A stretch of DNA of 64,000 bases, taken from positions 310,001-374,000 of the forward strand of contig NZ_CP037864.1 of assembly GCF_004353845.1 (NCBI RefSeq). Direction: 5' to 3'. The stretch's first letter is position 1. Every line of letters begins with the position of its first letter. The notes beneath the pieces were generated by a model that was not told the DNA's origin, made no database searches, and saw only the letters and a program-made list of their open reading frames with translations. The translations under genes were made by a program, and so were the position numbers. Shown here one piece after another: positions 29,783 through 38,285 of the stretch. This DNA comes from Citrobacter arsenatis. GTDB taxonomy: Bacteria > Pseudomonadota > Gammaproteobacteria > Enterobacterales > Enterobacteriaceae.

Positions 29783-29863
29783 TTGCCCGATGACGCTGCC
29801 GCTTATCTGGCCTACAAATTCCCCGTAGGCCGGATAAGGCATTTTGCCGCATCCGGCATCAGG
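29783..29863. repeat. BIME between the RlaP-like gene and lysC
   Basis: TGCCCGATGACGCTGCCGC, GTAGGCCGGATAAGGC and CGCATCCGGCATC units between two convergent genes. No clear intrinsic terminator is present here. Confidence 0.85.
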
Positions 29864-29869
29864 CTGATA

Positions 29870-31219
29870 TCACTCAAACAAATTATGATGCAGTTTCTGT
29901 ACGACCTGCTCGGCTTCAGTACCGGGCACCAGGAAACACAGGTTGTGGCTGGATGCGCCGTAGCAAATCATGCGGATGTTGAACGGCTCCAGTACGCCGA
30001 ACACCTCTTTACCCACGCCGCAGGCTTTGGACAGATCGTTGCCAATCAATGCCACCAGCGCCAGACCTTCTTCCACTTCAACCCGACACAGGGCAGACAG
30101 TTCCATCAGCAGAGACTGTGTTAACAGTGTATCCCCGGTGGAAGTTGAACCGGTGGTATCCAGCGTCAGCGCCACGCTGACTTCGGATGTGGTGATTAAA
30201 TCTACCGAGATGTTGTGGCGTGCCAGGATGCCGAACACTTCCGCTAAAAAGCCGCGAGAGTGCAGCATATTCAGGCTATGCAGCGTTAGCAGCGTTTGTT
30301 TACGGCGTAGCGCCAGCGCACGGAACAGCGGTGGATTCTTGGTTTTATTGCATACCAGCGTCCCGCCTGCTTTTGGATCCTTACTGGAACCCACAAACAC
30401 CGGGATATCGCTACGAACGGCAGGTAACAAGGTTGCCGGGTGCAGCACTTTCGCGCCAAAGGTCGCCATTTCCGCGGCTTCTTCAAAGGCGATTTCATCA
30501 ATACGCTGCGCAGCCGGAACAACGCGCGGATCGGTCGTGTAAATGCCAGGAACATCGGTCCAGATATCAACGCGTGTTGCGTGCAGCGCTTCGGCCAGCA
30601 GGGCGGCCGTGTAATCGCTGCCGCCGCGTCCTAACGTGGTGGTGCGGCCTTTGCTTTCGCTACCGATAAAGCCCTGAGTAATCACTAGACCTTCACTCAG
30701 ACGCGGGGCCAACTGGAGCGTTGCCAGTTCGGCCAGCGCCGCGACGTCAGGTTCTGCGCGGCCAAAACGATCGTTGGTACGCATCACTTTACGCACGTCA
30801 AACCACTGCGCCTGCACGTTGCGTTCACGCAGGATTTCGACGAACAGCAGGGTAGACATCAGTTCACCGTGGCTGACCAGTTCGTCAGTCAGCGCGGTAG
30901 AGGTCGCCAGTGACGCCGCTTCTGCCAGCGTGGTGATGTTTTCCAGCAGACGCTCGATCTCTTCTCGAATCACGTTTGGATAACGCAGGCGTTCCAGAAT
31001 ATTGAACTGGATTTGACGAATGGCGTCGAGTTTTTCGAAGCGCTCGGTTGGCTCCAGCCCTTCAGCCAGTGCGACCAGCAGGTTGGTAATCCCCGCGGAA
31101 GCGGAAAGTACCACTACACGGACGTTAGCATCAGAAAGCACTACATCAGCGCTGCGATTCATGGCATCAAAATCCGCCACGCTGGTACCGCCAAATTTGG
31201 AGACAACTACATCAGTCAT
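29870..31219 (-). CDS. lysC: Lysine-sensitive aspartokinase III
   Basis: This enzyme phosphorylates aspartate, the first step to lysine, threonine, methionine and diaminopimelate. The protein is 449 residues, with the kinase domain from about 1 to 295 (SKFGGTSVADFDAM at the N-terminus, TLGRGGSDYTAALL near 200). The C-terminal ACT domains that bind lysine (about 310-449) include LHSRGFLAEVFGILARHNISVDL. Length matches E. coli. GAGG lies 6 nt before the ATG. Expression in E. coli is controlled by a lysine riboswitch in the leader; I find none here, and an ERIC element occupies that place. Confidence 0.97.
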   Translation of the reverse strand: MTDVVVSKFGGTSVADFDAMNRSADVVLSDANVRVVVLSASAGITNLLVALAEGLEPTERFEKLDAIRQIQFNILERLRYPNVIREEIERLLENITTLAEAASLATSTALTDELVSHGELMSTLLFVEILRERNVQAQWFDVRKVMRTNDRFGRAEPDVAALAELATLQLAPRLSEGLVITQGFIGSESKGRTTTLGRGGSDYTAALLAEALHATRVDIWTDVPGIYTTDPRVVPAAQRIDEIAFEEAAEMATFGAKVLHPATLLPAVRSDIPVFVGSSKDPKAGGTLVCNKTKNPPLFRALALRRKQTLLTLHSLNMLHSRGFLAEVFGILARHNISVDLITTSEVSVALTLDTTGSTSTGDTLLTQSLLMELSALCRVEVEEGLALVALIGNDLSKACGVGKEVFGVLEPFNIRMICYGASSHNLCFLVPGTEAEQVVQKLHHNLFE

Positions 31220-31302
31220 AACTACCTCGTGTCAGGGAATGAATAGAGCGACCATGGCACATAAGGCAGAACGGAAACCGGTGCAGGCGCAAATACCGTA
31301 TT

Positions 31303-31418
31303 ACATTTCGTCCTTCAATCTGCCTCTTCGTTGGCTGCACCTGCTCACCACAGTCACTTACTTCAGTAAGCTTCTGTGGATTCTCAGGTTTGCCGCCGTG
31401 ACGCATATCGAATGACTT
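31303..31418. repeat. ERIC element within the lysC 5' leader
   Basis: It has the ERIC arrangement of CGTCCTTCAATC...ATCGAATGAC ends and the core CTCACCACAGTCACTTACTT / AAGCTTCTGTGGATTCTCAG. It lies between the predicted lysC promoter and the start codon, making up more than half of the leader. Confidence 0.85.
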
Positions 31419-31426
31419 TATGTATA

Positions 31427-31455
31427 TAAATAAAAGGCATGGCCTGTACTGTCAA
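31427..31455 (-). promoter_or_regulatory. Predicted lysC promoter
   Basis: On the minus strand, TTGACA (31450-31455) and TATTTA (31427-31432) are spaced exactly 17 bp. This gives a start near 31420 and a leader of about 200 nt to the lysC ATG. Confidence 0.65.
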
Positions 31456-31649
31456 CGCTGGGATTATGCGGATTTTTTATGCTGCAACTGCGTTGAGTAA
31501 CGGTACTAATAACTACGCTGATAACCGCTATACTTTTTAGCCTCGTTTGGCGGACGCCCTGGCAATGGCATTAAAACAATCACACTTTTCTGTGACTGGC
31601 GTTACAATCGATCTCAGTCACAATTCTCAAAATCAGAAGAGTATTGCTA

Positions 31650-33296
31650 ATGAAAAACATCAATCCAACGCAGACCTCAGCCTGGCAGGCACTACAAAAA
31701 CACTTTGAAGAAATGAAAGACGTTACTATCGCGGATCTGTTCGCGAAAGATAGCGATCGCTTCACTAAGTTTTCCGCGACGTTTGACGATCTGATGCTGG
31801 TGGATTTCTCCAAAAACCGCATCACTGAAGAGACGCTGGCTAAACTGCAGGACCTGGCGAAAGAGACCGATTTGGCAGGTGCCATCAATTCCATGTTCTC
31901 CGGTGAGAAAATCAACCGTACTGAAGACCGTGCCGTGCTGCACGTGGCGCTGCGTAACCGTAGCAATACGCCAATCATCGTTGACGGCAAAGATGTGATG
32001 CCGGAAGTAAATGCGGTGCTGGAGAAGATGAAATCCTTCTCTGAAGCGATCATCTCCGGAAGCTGGAAAGGCTATACCGGTAAAGCCATTACTGATGTAG
32101 TGAACATCGGTATCGGCGGCTCCGACCTCGGCCCGTTCATGGTGACCGAAGCGCTGCGCCCGTACAAAAATCACCTGAACATGCACTTTGTTTCTAACGT
32201 CGATGGTACGCACATTGCCGAAGTGCTGAAGAAAGTGAACCCGGAAACCACGCTGTTCCTGGTCGCTTCCAAAACCTTCACTACCCAGGAAACCATGACC
32301 AACGCCCACAGCGCGCGCGACTGGTTCCTGGCGACCGCAGGCGACAACAAGCACGTTGCCAAACACTTCGCTGCGCTCTCCACTAACGGTAAAGCGGTTG
32401 GCGAGTTCGGTATTGATACCGCCAATATGTTCGAGTTCTGGGACTGGGTTGGCGGTCGTTACTCCCTGTGGTCAGCGATTGGTCTGTCGATCATCCTGTC
32501 CGTAGGCTTCGACAACTTTGTTGAGCTGCTCTCCGGCGCCCACGCCATGGACAAACACTTCTCCACCACTCCGGCTGAGAAAAACCTGCCGGTGCTGCTG
32601 GCGTTGATCGGTATCTGGTACAACAACTTCTTCGGTGCCGAAACCGAAGCGATTCTGCCGTATGACCAGTATATGCACCGCTTCGCGGCCTACTTCCAGC
32701 AGGGCAACATGGAATCCAACGGTAAATACGTTGACCGTAACGGCAATGCAGTGGATTACCAGACGGGCCCAATCATCTGGGGTGAGCCGGGTACTAACGG
32801 CCAGCATGCGTTCTACCAGTTGATCCACCAGGGTACTAAAATGGTACCGTGCGATTTTATCGCCCCGGCGATTACCCACAACCCGCTGTCCGATCACCAT
32901 CCGAAGCTGCTGTCTAACTTCTTTGCGCAGACCGAAGCGCTGGCGTTCGGTAAATCCCGCGAAGTGGTTGAGCAGGAATATCGCGATCAGGGTAAAGATC
33001 CGGCAACGCTGGACCACGTGGTGCCGTTCAAAGTGTTCGAAGGCAACCGTCCGACCAACTCCATCCTGCTGCGCGAAATCACGCCGTTCAGCCTGGGTGC
33101 GCTGATTGCCCTGTACGAGCACAAAATCTTCACTCAGGGCGCCATCCTGAACATCTTCACCTTCGACCAGTGGGGCGTTGAGCTGGGCAAACAGCTGGCG
33201 AACCGCATTCTGCCAGAGCTGAAAGATGGTTCCGAAGTGAGCAGCCACGACAGTTCTACCAACGGTTTGATTAACCGTTATAAGTCCTGGCGTTAA
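31650..33296 (+). CDS. pgi: Glucose-6-phosphate isomerase
   Basis: This enzyme interconverts glucose-6-phosphate and fructose-6-phosphate in glycolysis and gluconeogenesis. The protein is 548 residues from ATG 31650 (MKNINPTQTSAW), the E. coli start; an upstream in-frame TTG is unlikely. The phosphoglucose isomerase signatures are present: IGIGGSDLGP near 155, WVGGRYSLWSAIG near 270 and GKQLANRILPEL near 515, along with EPGTNGQHAFYQL holding active-site residues. It diverges from lysC. An ERIC element lies between the stop and the terminator. Confidence 0.98.
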   Translation: MKNINPTQTSAWQALQKHFEEMKDVTIADLFAKDSDRFTKFSATFDDLMLVDFSKNRITEETLAKLQDLAKETDLAGAINSMFSGEKINRTEDRAVLHVALRNRSNTPIIVDGKDVMPEVNAVLEKMKSFSEAIISGSWKGYTGKAITDVVNIGIGGSDLGPFMVTEALRPYKNHLNMHFVSNVDGTHIAEVLKKVNPETTLFLVASKTFTTQETMTNAHSARDWFLATAGDNKHVAKHFAALSTNGKAVGEFGIDTANMFEFWDWVGGRYSLWSAIGLSIILSVGFDNFVELLSGAHAMDKHFSTTPAEKNLPVLLALIGIWYNNFFGAETEAILPYDQYMHRFAAYFQQGNMESNGKYVDRNGNAVDYQTGPIIWGEPGTNGQHAFYQLIHQGTKMVPCDFIAPAITHNPLSDHHPKLLSNFFAQTEALAFGKSREVVEQEYRDQGKDPATLDHVVPFKVFEGNRPTNSILLREITPFSLGALIALYEHKIFTQGAILNIFTFDQWGVELGKQLANRILPELKDGSEVSSHDSSTNGLINRYKSWR

Positions 33297-33298
33297 TC

Positions 33299-33416
33299 TG
33301 CTTCTTCCTTCGAACCGCAGCGGTGTTGGCTGCGTTCGTTAACCCCGGTCACATAGCTATCTATGCTCCCGGGGCTTAACGATCTTGCCGCCTTGCTGCA
33401 ATTCGAATGAATTTGC
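33299..33416. repeat. ERIC element in the pgi 3' UTR
   Basis: Palindromic core TTAACCCCGGTCACATAG / CTATGCTCCCGGGGCTTAA with outer arms CTTCGAACCGCAGC and GCTGCAATTCGAATG. It starts 2-3 nt after the pgi stop and ends just before the terminator. Confidence 0.85.
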
Positions 33417-33428
33417 AGATTACTTATA

Positions 33429-33462
33429 AAAAAAGCCGATATTAATATCGGCTTTTTTATAA
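33429..33462. terminator. pgi terminator
   Basis: A perfect stem AAAAAGCCGATATT / AATATCGGCTTTTT with flanking A and T runs, potentially bidirectional. Confidence 0.9.
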
Positions 33463-33767
33463 GATTGCTCCAGGATATCTACGTTTTTGCTTCACACCTT
33501 AATTGAGCTTAATCCTAAAATAATTAACTCAACGGAATTTAATTTCTGTCGTTTTCAGAATTTACGGATATTGTGTTTTCTGTGCATATAATTTAACTAA
33601 TTGATTTTAGTATTTAATATTATTGATTAATAATAGCGATCTACTTTCTTTTCTCATTATCCTAAATTCCCGTCAGGAGTAATTTGCACACTTTGGCTTG
33701 TGTATACTCGATCTCGCCCGAAATTCTTTTGGGTAAATCTCCATTCATACAATGAAGGGAATTTGTA
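33463..33767 (+). promoter_or_regulatory. AT-rich upstream region of yjbEFGH
   Basis: About 300 bp without a gene, clearly richer in A+T than its surroundings (notably 33480-33660). The inverted repeat TCCT-N10-AGGA at 33660-33677 is a possible RcsB-type site; the operon is Rcs-controlled in E. coli. The yjbE ribosome-binding site is GAAGGGAA just before the ATG. A promoter cannot be fixed with confidence. Confidence 0.4.
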
Positions 33768-34010
33768 ATGAAAAAAGTTCTGTATGGCCTGTGGGCTATA
33801 TCTGCGCTTGCGGCGACCTCTGTCTATGCCGCCCCCGTTCAGGTGGGTGAGGCTGCAGGGTCGGCTGCCGCGTCGGTTTCGGCAGGAAGTTCCTCCGCAA
33901 CCAGCGTGAGCACCGTAAGTTCTGCGGTAGGGGTTGCCCTGGCGGCGACCGGTGGCGGCGATGGTTCTAATACCGGAACCACTACCACCACAACCACCAG
34001 TACCCAGTAA
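33768..34010 (+). CDS. yjbE: Exopolysaccharide operon small secreted protein YjbE
   Basis: An 80-residue protein with a signal peptide of about 22 residues cleaved after SVYA. The mature part is low-complexity, rich in Ala, Ser and Gly and ending in a run of threonines (TTTTTTTSTQ). It matches E. coli YjbE, first gene of yjbEFGH, an Rcs-regulated operon linked to production of an extracellular polysaccharide. Its molecular role is unknown. A hairpin just downstream could lower read-through into yjbF. Confidence 0.9.
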   Translation: MKKVLYGLWAISALAATSVYAAPVQVGEAAGSAAASVSAGSSSATSVSTVSSAVGVALAATGGGDGSNTGTTTTTTTSTQ

Positions 34011-34029
34011 TAAAGGTACGCTTAATTCT

Positions 34030-34055
34030 AACCACACTTCGGTGTGGTTATTTTG
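34030..34055 (+). terminator. Hairpin after yjbE (attenuator or leaky terminator)
   Basis: The stem AACCACAC / GTGTGGTT with a TTCG loop is followed by ATTTTG. A short T tract suggests partial termination within the operon. Confidence 0.6.
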
Positions 34056-34078
34056 AATTGCCAAAAGCCTGTGGGATT

Positions 34079-34111
34079 TGTAGGCCGGGTAAGCGTCGCG
34101 CCACCCGGCAA
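34079..34111. repeat. REP element between yjbE and yjbF
   Basis: A single unit: GTAGGCCGGGTAAGCG-TCGCG-CCACCCGGCA. Confidence 0.8.
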
Positions 34112-34128
34112 TAATGCGGAGAAACGTC

Positions 34129-34767
34129 GTGAAGCGACCAGCGCTCATAATGGTTTGCCTGCTACTGCAGGCTTGCTCAGCCTCTACCGAAGGGCTGGGT
34201 CATTCGCTGTGGGATAGCGTGTTTGGTACTCCCGGCGTACAGATGACGGACGATGAAATCCAAAACATGCCCTACGCCAGCCAGTATATGCAGCTTAACG
34301 GCGGTCCCCAGCTGTTTGTGGTACTCGCGTTTGCAGAAAATGGACAGCAGAAATGGGTGACTCAGGATCGGGCTATTCTCGTCACGCAGCATGGGCGCAT
34401 TGTGAAAACGCACCTTGGCGGAGATAACCTGCTCGAGGTGAATAATCTGGCTGCAGACCCGCTCATCAAACCCAATCAGATAGTCGACGGCGCAACGTGG
34501 ACCCGCACGATGGGCTGGACTGAACATCAGCAGATACGCTATGCCACCGCCCGATCGGTTTTCAGATGGGATGGCACAGACACCATCAAGGTCGGCAGTG
34601 ATAACACGCCGGTACGGATCCTCGATGAAGAGGTCACCACCGATCAAACGCGCTGGCATAACCGCTACTGGATCGACAGTGAAGGGCAGATTCGCCAGTC
34701 GGAACAGTCTCTTGGCGCACGTTACTTCCCGGTGAAAACCACGCTGATTAAGGCGGCAAAATCATGA
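34129..34767 (+). CDS. yjbF: Outer-membrane lipoprotein YjbF (GfcB family)
   Basis: A 212-residue lipoprotein from a GTG start with GGAGAA 6 nt upstream, matching the E. coli start; an ATG five codons earlier lacks a site. The signal sequence ends in the lipobox LLQAC, so the mature protein starts at a lipidated cysteine and should reach the outer membrane. It belongs to the GfcB/YjbF family found in group-4 capsule and exopolysaccharide loci. Its stop overlaps the yjbG start (ATGA). Confidence 0.92.
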   Translation: MKRPALIMVCLLLQACSASTEGLGHSLWDSVFGTPGVQMTDDEIQNMPYASQYMQLNGGPQLFVVLAFAENGQQKWVTQDRAILVTQHGRIVKTHLGGDNLLEVNNLAADPLIKPNQIVDGATWTRTMGWTEHQQIRYATARSVFRWDGTDTIKVGSDNTPVRILDEEVTTDQTRWHNRYWIDSEGQIRQSEQSLGARYFPVKTTLIKAAKS

Positions 34768-35501
34768 TCAAACGAGTTGTTATGGCGCTGCTGTTGAGCC
34801 TGAACGCCGCGTCTGTTTTTGCTGCGGGTAGCGTTAAGGTCTTTACCTCCACCGGCGCAGAGCCGAAAACGCTGACCGGGGCCGAACATCTGCTCGACCT
34901 GGTTGGACAGCCGCGATTGAGTAATAGCTGGTGGCCAGGCGCGGTTATCAGCGAAGAGCGGGCAACGACGGAGGCAGAGCGTCAGCAGCAGGCATTACTG
35001 GCTCGTCTGGCAGCGCTGGGTGCTGAAGAAAACGGTGTTGATGCCGCGGCTATCAACACGCTGCGCCAGCAAATTCACGCGCTGAAGGTGACCGGCAGAC
35101 AGAAAATTAACCTTGACCCGGATGTGGTGCGCGTCAGCGAGCGAGGCAACCCGCCGTTGCAGGGCAATTACACGCTGTGGGTCGGACCGCAGCCAACGGA
35201 TATCACGCTGTTTGGCCTGCTAAGCCGTCCGGGTAAACAACCGTTTGTGCCCGGGCGTGATGTTGCCAGCTATCTCGATGGGCAAAGTCGGCTTAGCGGT
35301 GCGGATCGTAGCTTCGCCTGGGTCATCTATCCCGACGGGCGCACGCAGAAAGTACCGATTGCTTACTGGAACAAACGTCACGTTGAGCCGATGCCCGGCA
35401 GCATCATTTTTGTCGGACTCTCTGATGCTGTCTGGAGCAGCACCCCGGATGAAATCAATGCTGATATTCTTCGCACCCTGACCCAGCGGATACCTGAATA
35501 A
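34764..35501 (+). CDS. yjbG: Periplasmic exopolysaccharide protein YjbG (GfcC family)
   Basis: A 245-residue protein with a cleavable signal peptide (about 20 residues, ending FAAG or nearby). It belongs to the GfcC/YjbG family of periplasmic polysaccharide-export accessory proteins; a family member shows two ubiquitin-like SLBB-type domains. The start overlaps the yjbF stop by 4 nt and the stop overlaps the yjbH start by one base, so translation is coupled through the operon. Confidence 0.92.
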   Translation: MIKRVVMALLLSLNAASVFAAGSVKVFTSTGAEPKTLTGAEHLLDLVGQPRLSNSWWPGAVISEERATTEAERQQQALLARLAALGAEENGVDAAAINTLRQQIHALKVTGRQKINLDPDVVRVSERGNPPLQGNYTLWVGPQPTDITLFGLLSRPGKQPFVPGRDVASYLDGQSRLSGADRSFAWVIYPDGRTQKVPIAYWNKRHVEPMPGSIIFVGLSDAVWSSTPDEINADILRTLTQRIPE

Positions 35502-37597
35502 TGAGAAAAACTTACCTGCTCAGCTTACTGGCGCTGGGCGTAAGCGTTGCCTGCCACGGTGAAACCTGGCCCGCGCCCATTGGGCCTTCGCAGTCCGATT
35601 TTGGCGGTGTGGGGCTGCTGCAAACGCCAACCGCACGCATGGCGCGCGAGGGCGAAATGAGCCTCAACTACCGCGATAACGATCAGTACCGCTACTACTC
35701 TGCGTCGGTGCAACTGTTCCCGTGGCTGGAAACCACGCTGCGCTATACCGATGTGCGTACCAAAAAATACAGCAGCGTCGAGTCGTTTTCAGGCGATCAG
35801 ACATACAAGGATAAGGCGTTTGACCTCAAACTGCGGCTGTGGGAAGAGAGCTACTGGATGCCGCAGCTGGCCGTTGGCGCGCGCGATATCGGCGGAACTG
35901 GCCTGTTTGATGCGGAGTATATTGTGGCGAATAAAGCCTGGGGGCCGTTTGATTTCTCGCTTGGCCTGGGCTGGGGATATCTTGGCACCAGCGGTAACGT
36001 CAGTAATCCGTTTTGCTCATACAGCGATAAATTCTGTCATCGCGATAACAGCTACAAGCAGGCTGGTTCTATTGACGGCAGTCAGATGTTTCATGGTCCG
36101 GCATCATTGTTTGGCGGCGTGGAATATCAGACACCCTGGCAGCCGCTGCGCCTGAAACTGGAGTATGAAGGCAATAATTACCAGCAGGATTTTGCGGGCA
36201 AGCTGGATCAAAAGAGCAAGTTTAACGTCGGCGCTATCTATCGCGTCACCGATTGGGCCGACGTTAACCTCAGCTATGAGCGCAGGAACACCTTTATGTT
36301 TGGGTTCACGCTGCGGACTAACTTCAACGACTTGCGACCAAACTATAACGATAACACCCGTCCGAAGTATCAACCACAGCCGCAGGATGCGATTCTGCAA
36401 CATTCGGTAGTGGCGAATCAGTTAACGCTGCTGAAATATAACGCCGGGCTGGCGGATCCCAAAATCCAGGTGCAGGGCGATACGCTGTATGTGACCGGCG
36501 AACAGGTGAAATATCGTGATTCGCGAGAAGGGATCGAACGCGCCAATCGGATCGTGATGAACTCCCTTCCCGACGGGATCCGCACGATCCGTATTACCGA
36601 AAATCGCCTTAACTTGCCGCAGGTTACGACCGAAACGGATGTTTCCAGCCTTAAGCGACACCTGGAAGGTGAGCCGTTGGGTCATGAAACCCCGCTGGCG
36701 CAAAAACGCGTTGAGCCTGTGGTGCCGAAAACGACCGAGCAGGGTTGGTATATTGATAAGTCTCGCTTTGATTTTCATATTGATCCGGTGCTCAATCAGT
36801 CGGTGGGCGGCCCGGAAAACTTCTATATGTACCAGTTGGGCGTGATGGGAACGGCGGATTGGTGGGTGACCGATCATCTGCTGACCACCGGGAGTTTGTT
36901 CGCCAACCTCGCCAATAACTATGACAAATTTAACTACACTAACCCGCCGCAGGATTCGCATTTACCACGCGTGCGTACCCATGTGCGCGAGTATGTGCAA
37001 AACGATGTCTACGTGAATAACCTGCAGGCCAACTACTTTCAGTCACTCGGAAACGGGTTCTATGGACAGGTTTACGCTGGTTACCTGGAGACCATGTACG
37101 GCGGGGCGGGGGCAGAAGTGCTGTATCGTCCGTTAGACAGCAACTGGGCGTTTGGCATTGACGCCAACTATGTGAAACAGCGTGACTGGCGTAGCGCGCA
37201 GGATATGATGAAATTCACCGACTACAGCGTGAAGACCGGGCATTTGACGGCTTACTGGAATCCTTCATTCGCCCAGGATGTACTGGTGAAAGCCAGCGTA
37301 GGCCAGTATCTGGCGGGAGATAAGGGGGGAACGCTGGAAATTGCCAAACGCTTCGACAGCGGAGTGGTGGTGGGCGGCTATGCGACCATCACCGACGCCT
37401 CGCCGGATGAGTACGGAGAGGGCGATTTTACCAAAGGGGTGTACGTTTCCGTACCGTTGGATCTGTTCTCGTCAGGCCCGACCCGCAGCCGTGCGGCGAT
37501 TGGCTGGACGCCGTTGACGCGTGACGGTGGGCAGCAGCTTGGACGTAAGTTTGGTCTGTATGATATGACCAGCGATCGCAGCGTGAATTTCCGTTGA
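35501..37597 (+). CDS. yjbH: Outer-membrane exopolysaccharide protein YjbH (GfcD family)
   Basis: A 698-residue protein with a signal peptide (about 20 residues) and long stretches of alternating aromatic beta strands (EMSLNYRDNDQYRYYSASVQ), consistent with one or two outer-membrane barrels separated by a periplasmic domain at about 310-400. It is the last gene of yjbEFGH. The GfcD/YjbH family is thought to help export or remodel a surface polysaccharide. The stop is followed directly by a REP cluster. Confidence 0.92.
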   Translation: MRKTYLLSLLALGVSVACHGETWPAPIGPSQSDFGGVGLLQTPTARMAREGEMSLNYRDNDQYRYYSASVQLFPWLETTLRYTDVRTKKYSSVESFSGDQTYKDKAFDLKLRLWEESYWMPQLAVGARDIGGTGLFDAEYIVANKAWGPFDFSLGLGWGYLGTSGNVSNPFCSYSDKFCHRDNSYKQAGSIDGSQMFHGPASLFGGVEYQTPWQPLRLKLEYEGNNYQQDFAGKLDQKSKFNVGAIYRVTDWADVNLSYERRNTFMFGFTLRTNFNDLRPNYNDNTRPKYQPQPQDAILQHSVVANQLTLLKYNAGLADPKIQVQGDTLYVTGEQVKYRDSREGIERANRIVMNSLPDGIRTIRITENRLNLPQVTTETDVSSLKRHLEGEPLGHETPLAQKRVEPVVPKTTEQGWYIDKSRFDFHIDPVLNQSVGGPENFYMYQLGVMGTADWWVTDHLLTTGSLFANLANNYDKFNYTNPPQDSHLPRVRTHVREYVQNDVYVNNLQANYFQSLGNGFYGQVYAGYLETMYGGAGAEVLYRPLDSNWAFGIDANYVKQRDWRSAQDMMKFTDYSVKTGHLTAYWNPSFAQDVLVKASVGQYLAGDKGGTLEIAKRFDSGVVVGGYATITDASPDEYGEGDFTKGVYVSVPLDLFSSGPTRSRAAIGWTPLTRDGGQQLGRKFGLYDMTSDRSVNFR

Positions 37598-37610
37598 TCG
37601 AGCCGTTTGC

Positions 37611-37695
37611 CAGCCGGATGGCGCTGCGCTTATCCGGCCTACAAACTACCTATATTGTCGGTTGGAGAAGGCATTTATGCCGCCATCCGGCAGCT
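37611..37695. repeat. BIME between yjbH and the acyltransferase gene
   Basis: Units GCCGGATGGCGCTGCGCTTA, CTTATCCGGCCTAC and CGCCATCCGGCA. The last unit ends at the stop codon of the convergent acyltransferase gene. Confidence 0.85.
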
Positions 37696-38147
37696 TACAA
37701 ACGACGCAATAATTTTGCCGGGTTGCCCGCGTACACGCCTTTCTCGGTAATCGATTTTGTCACCACGCTTCCCGCGCCGATGACTGCGCCATCGCAGATT
37801 GTGACTGCCAGAATGGTCGCCCCACTGCCGATCGAGACATCATTGCCAATCGTAATTCTTCCCCAACTGGTGCGGTCGGCATTGGGTTTTCCTTGCCGAA
37901 ACATATCGTTGGCGAACATCACGCCATGCCCGATAAAACAGCGGGAACCGATGGTGACATATTCGCAGATGAAGGTGTGCGACTGAACTTTGCTGTCTGC
38001 GCCAATCTGCGTGTTGCCCTGGATTTCTACAAATGGTCCGACAAAAACGTTGTCTTCCAGTATGCAGTCATAGAGATTGGCGGGTTCATAAATCACCACG
38101 TTCTCACCGCAGGTAACGTTGCGGACAGCGGATTGTCGTAGCTGCAT
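37695..38147 (-). CDS. Left-handed beta-helix (hexapeptide repeat) acyltransferase
   Basis: A 150-residue protein made largely of hexapeptide repeats of the [LIV]GxxxX type (VFVGPFVEIQGNTQIGADSK, VTIGSRCFIGHGVMF, ITIGNDVSIGSGATIL, AVIGAGSVVTKSI), ending in the usual GNPAKLLRR motif. These are trimeric O- or N-acyltransferases acting on sugars; the exact substrate cannot be read from the sequence. It is absent from this spot in E. coli K-12. Lying beside yjbEFGH, it may modify that polysaccharide, though it is on the other strand. Confidence 0.85.
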   Translation of the reverse strand: MQLRQSAVRNVTCGENVVIYEPANLYDCILEDNVFVGPFVEIQGNTQIGADSKVQSHTFICEYVTIGSRCFIGHGVMFANDMFRQGKPNADRTSWGRITIGNDVSIGSGATILAVTICDGAVIGAGSVVTKSITEKGVYAGNPAKLLRRL

Positions 38148-38285
38148 AATTCATCCTGTGAAATGTGTCGTGACATTCATCATTCCTCGCTGACCTTTCT
38201 TGCACAAAACATAAACAAAAAATGTAGATCTCTGTCACATTTTTGCGTTATACAGGAACCTCGTCACTGAGTAAGAGGTGCTGTT

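Noticed and set aside
31220..31620. Lysine riboswitch upstream of lysC
   Set aside because: Sought on the minus strand; the only GAGG-like match is part of the ERIC arm, and the surrounding aptamer helices are missing.
34114..34128. ATG start five codons upstream of yjbF
   Set aside because: The GGAGAA site lies after this ATG and is correctly placed for the GTG at 34129; the longer form would add arginines before the signal sequence.
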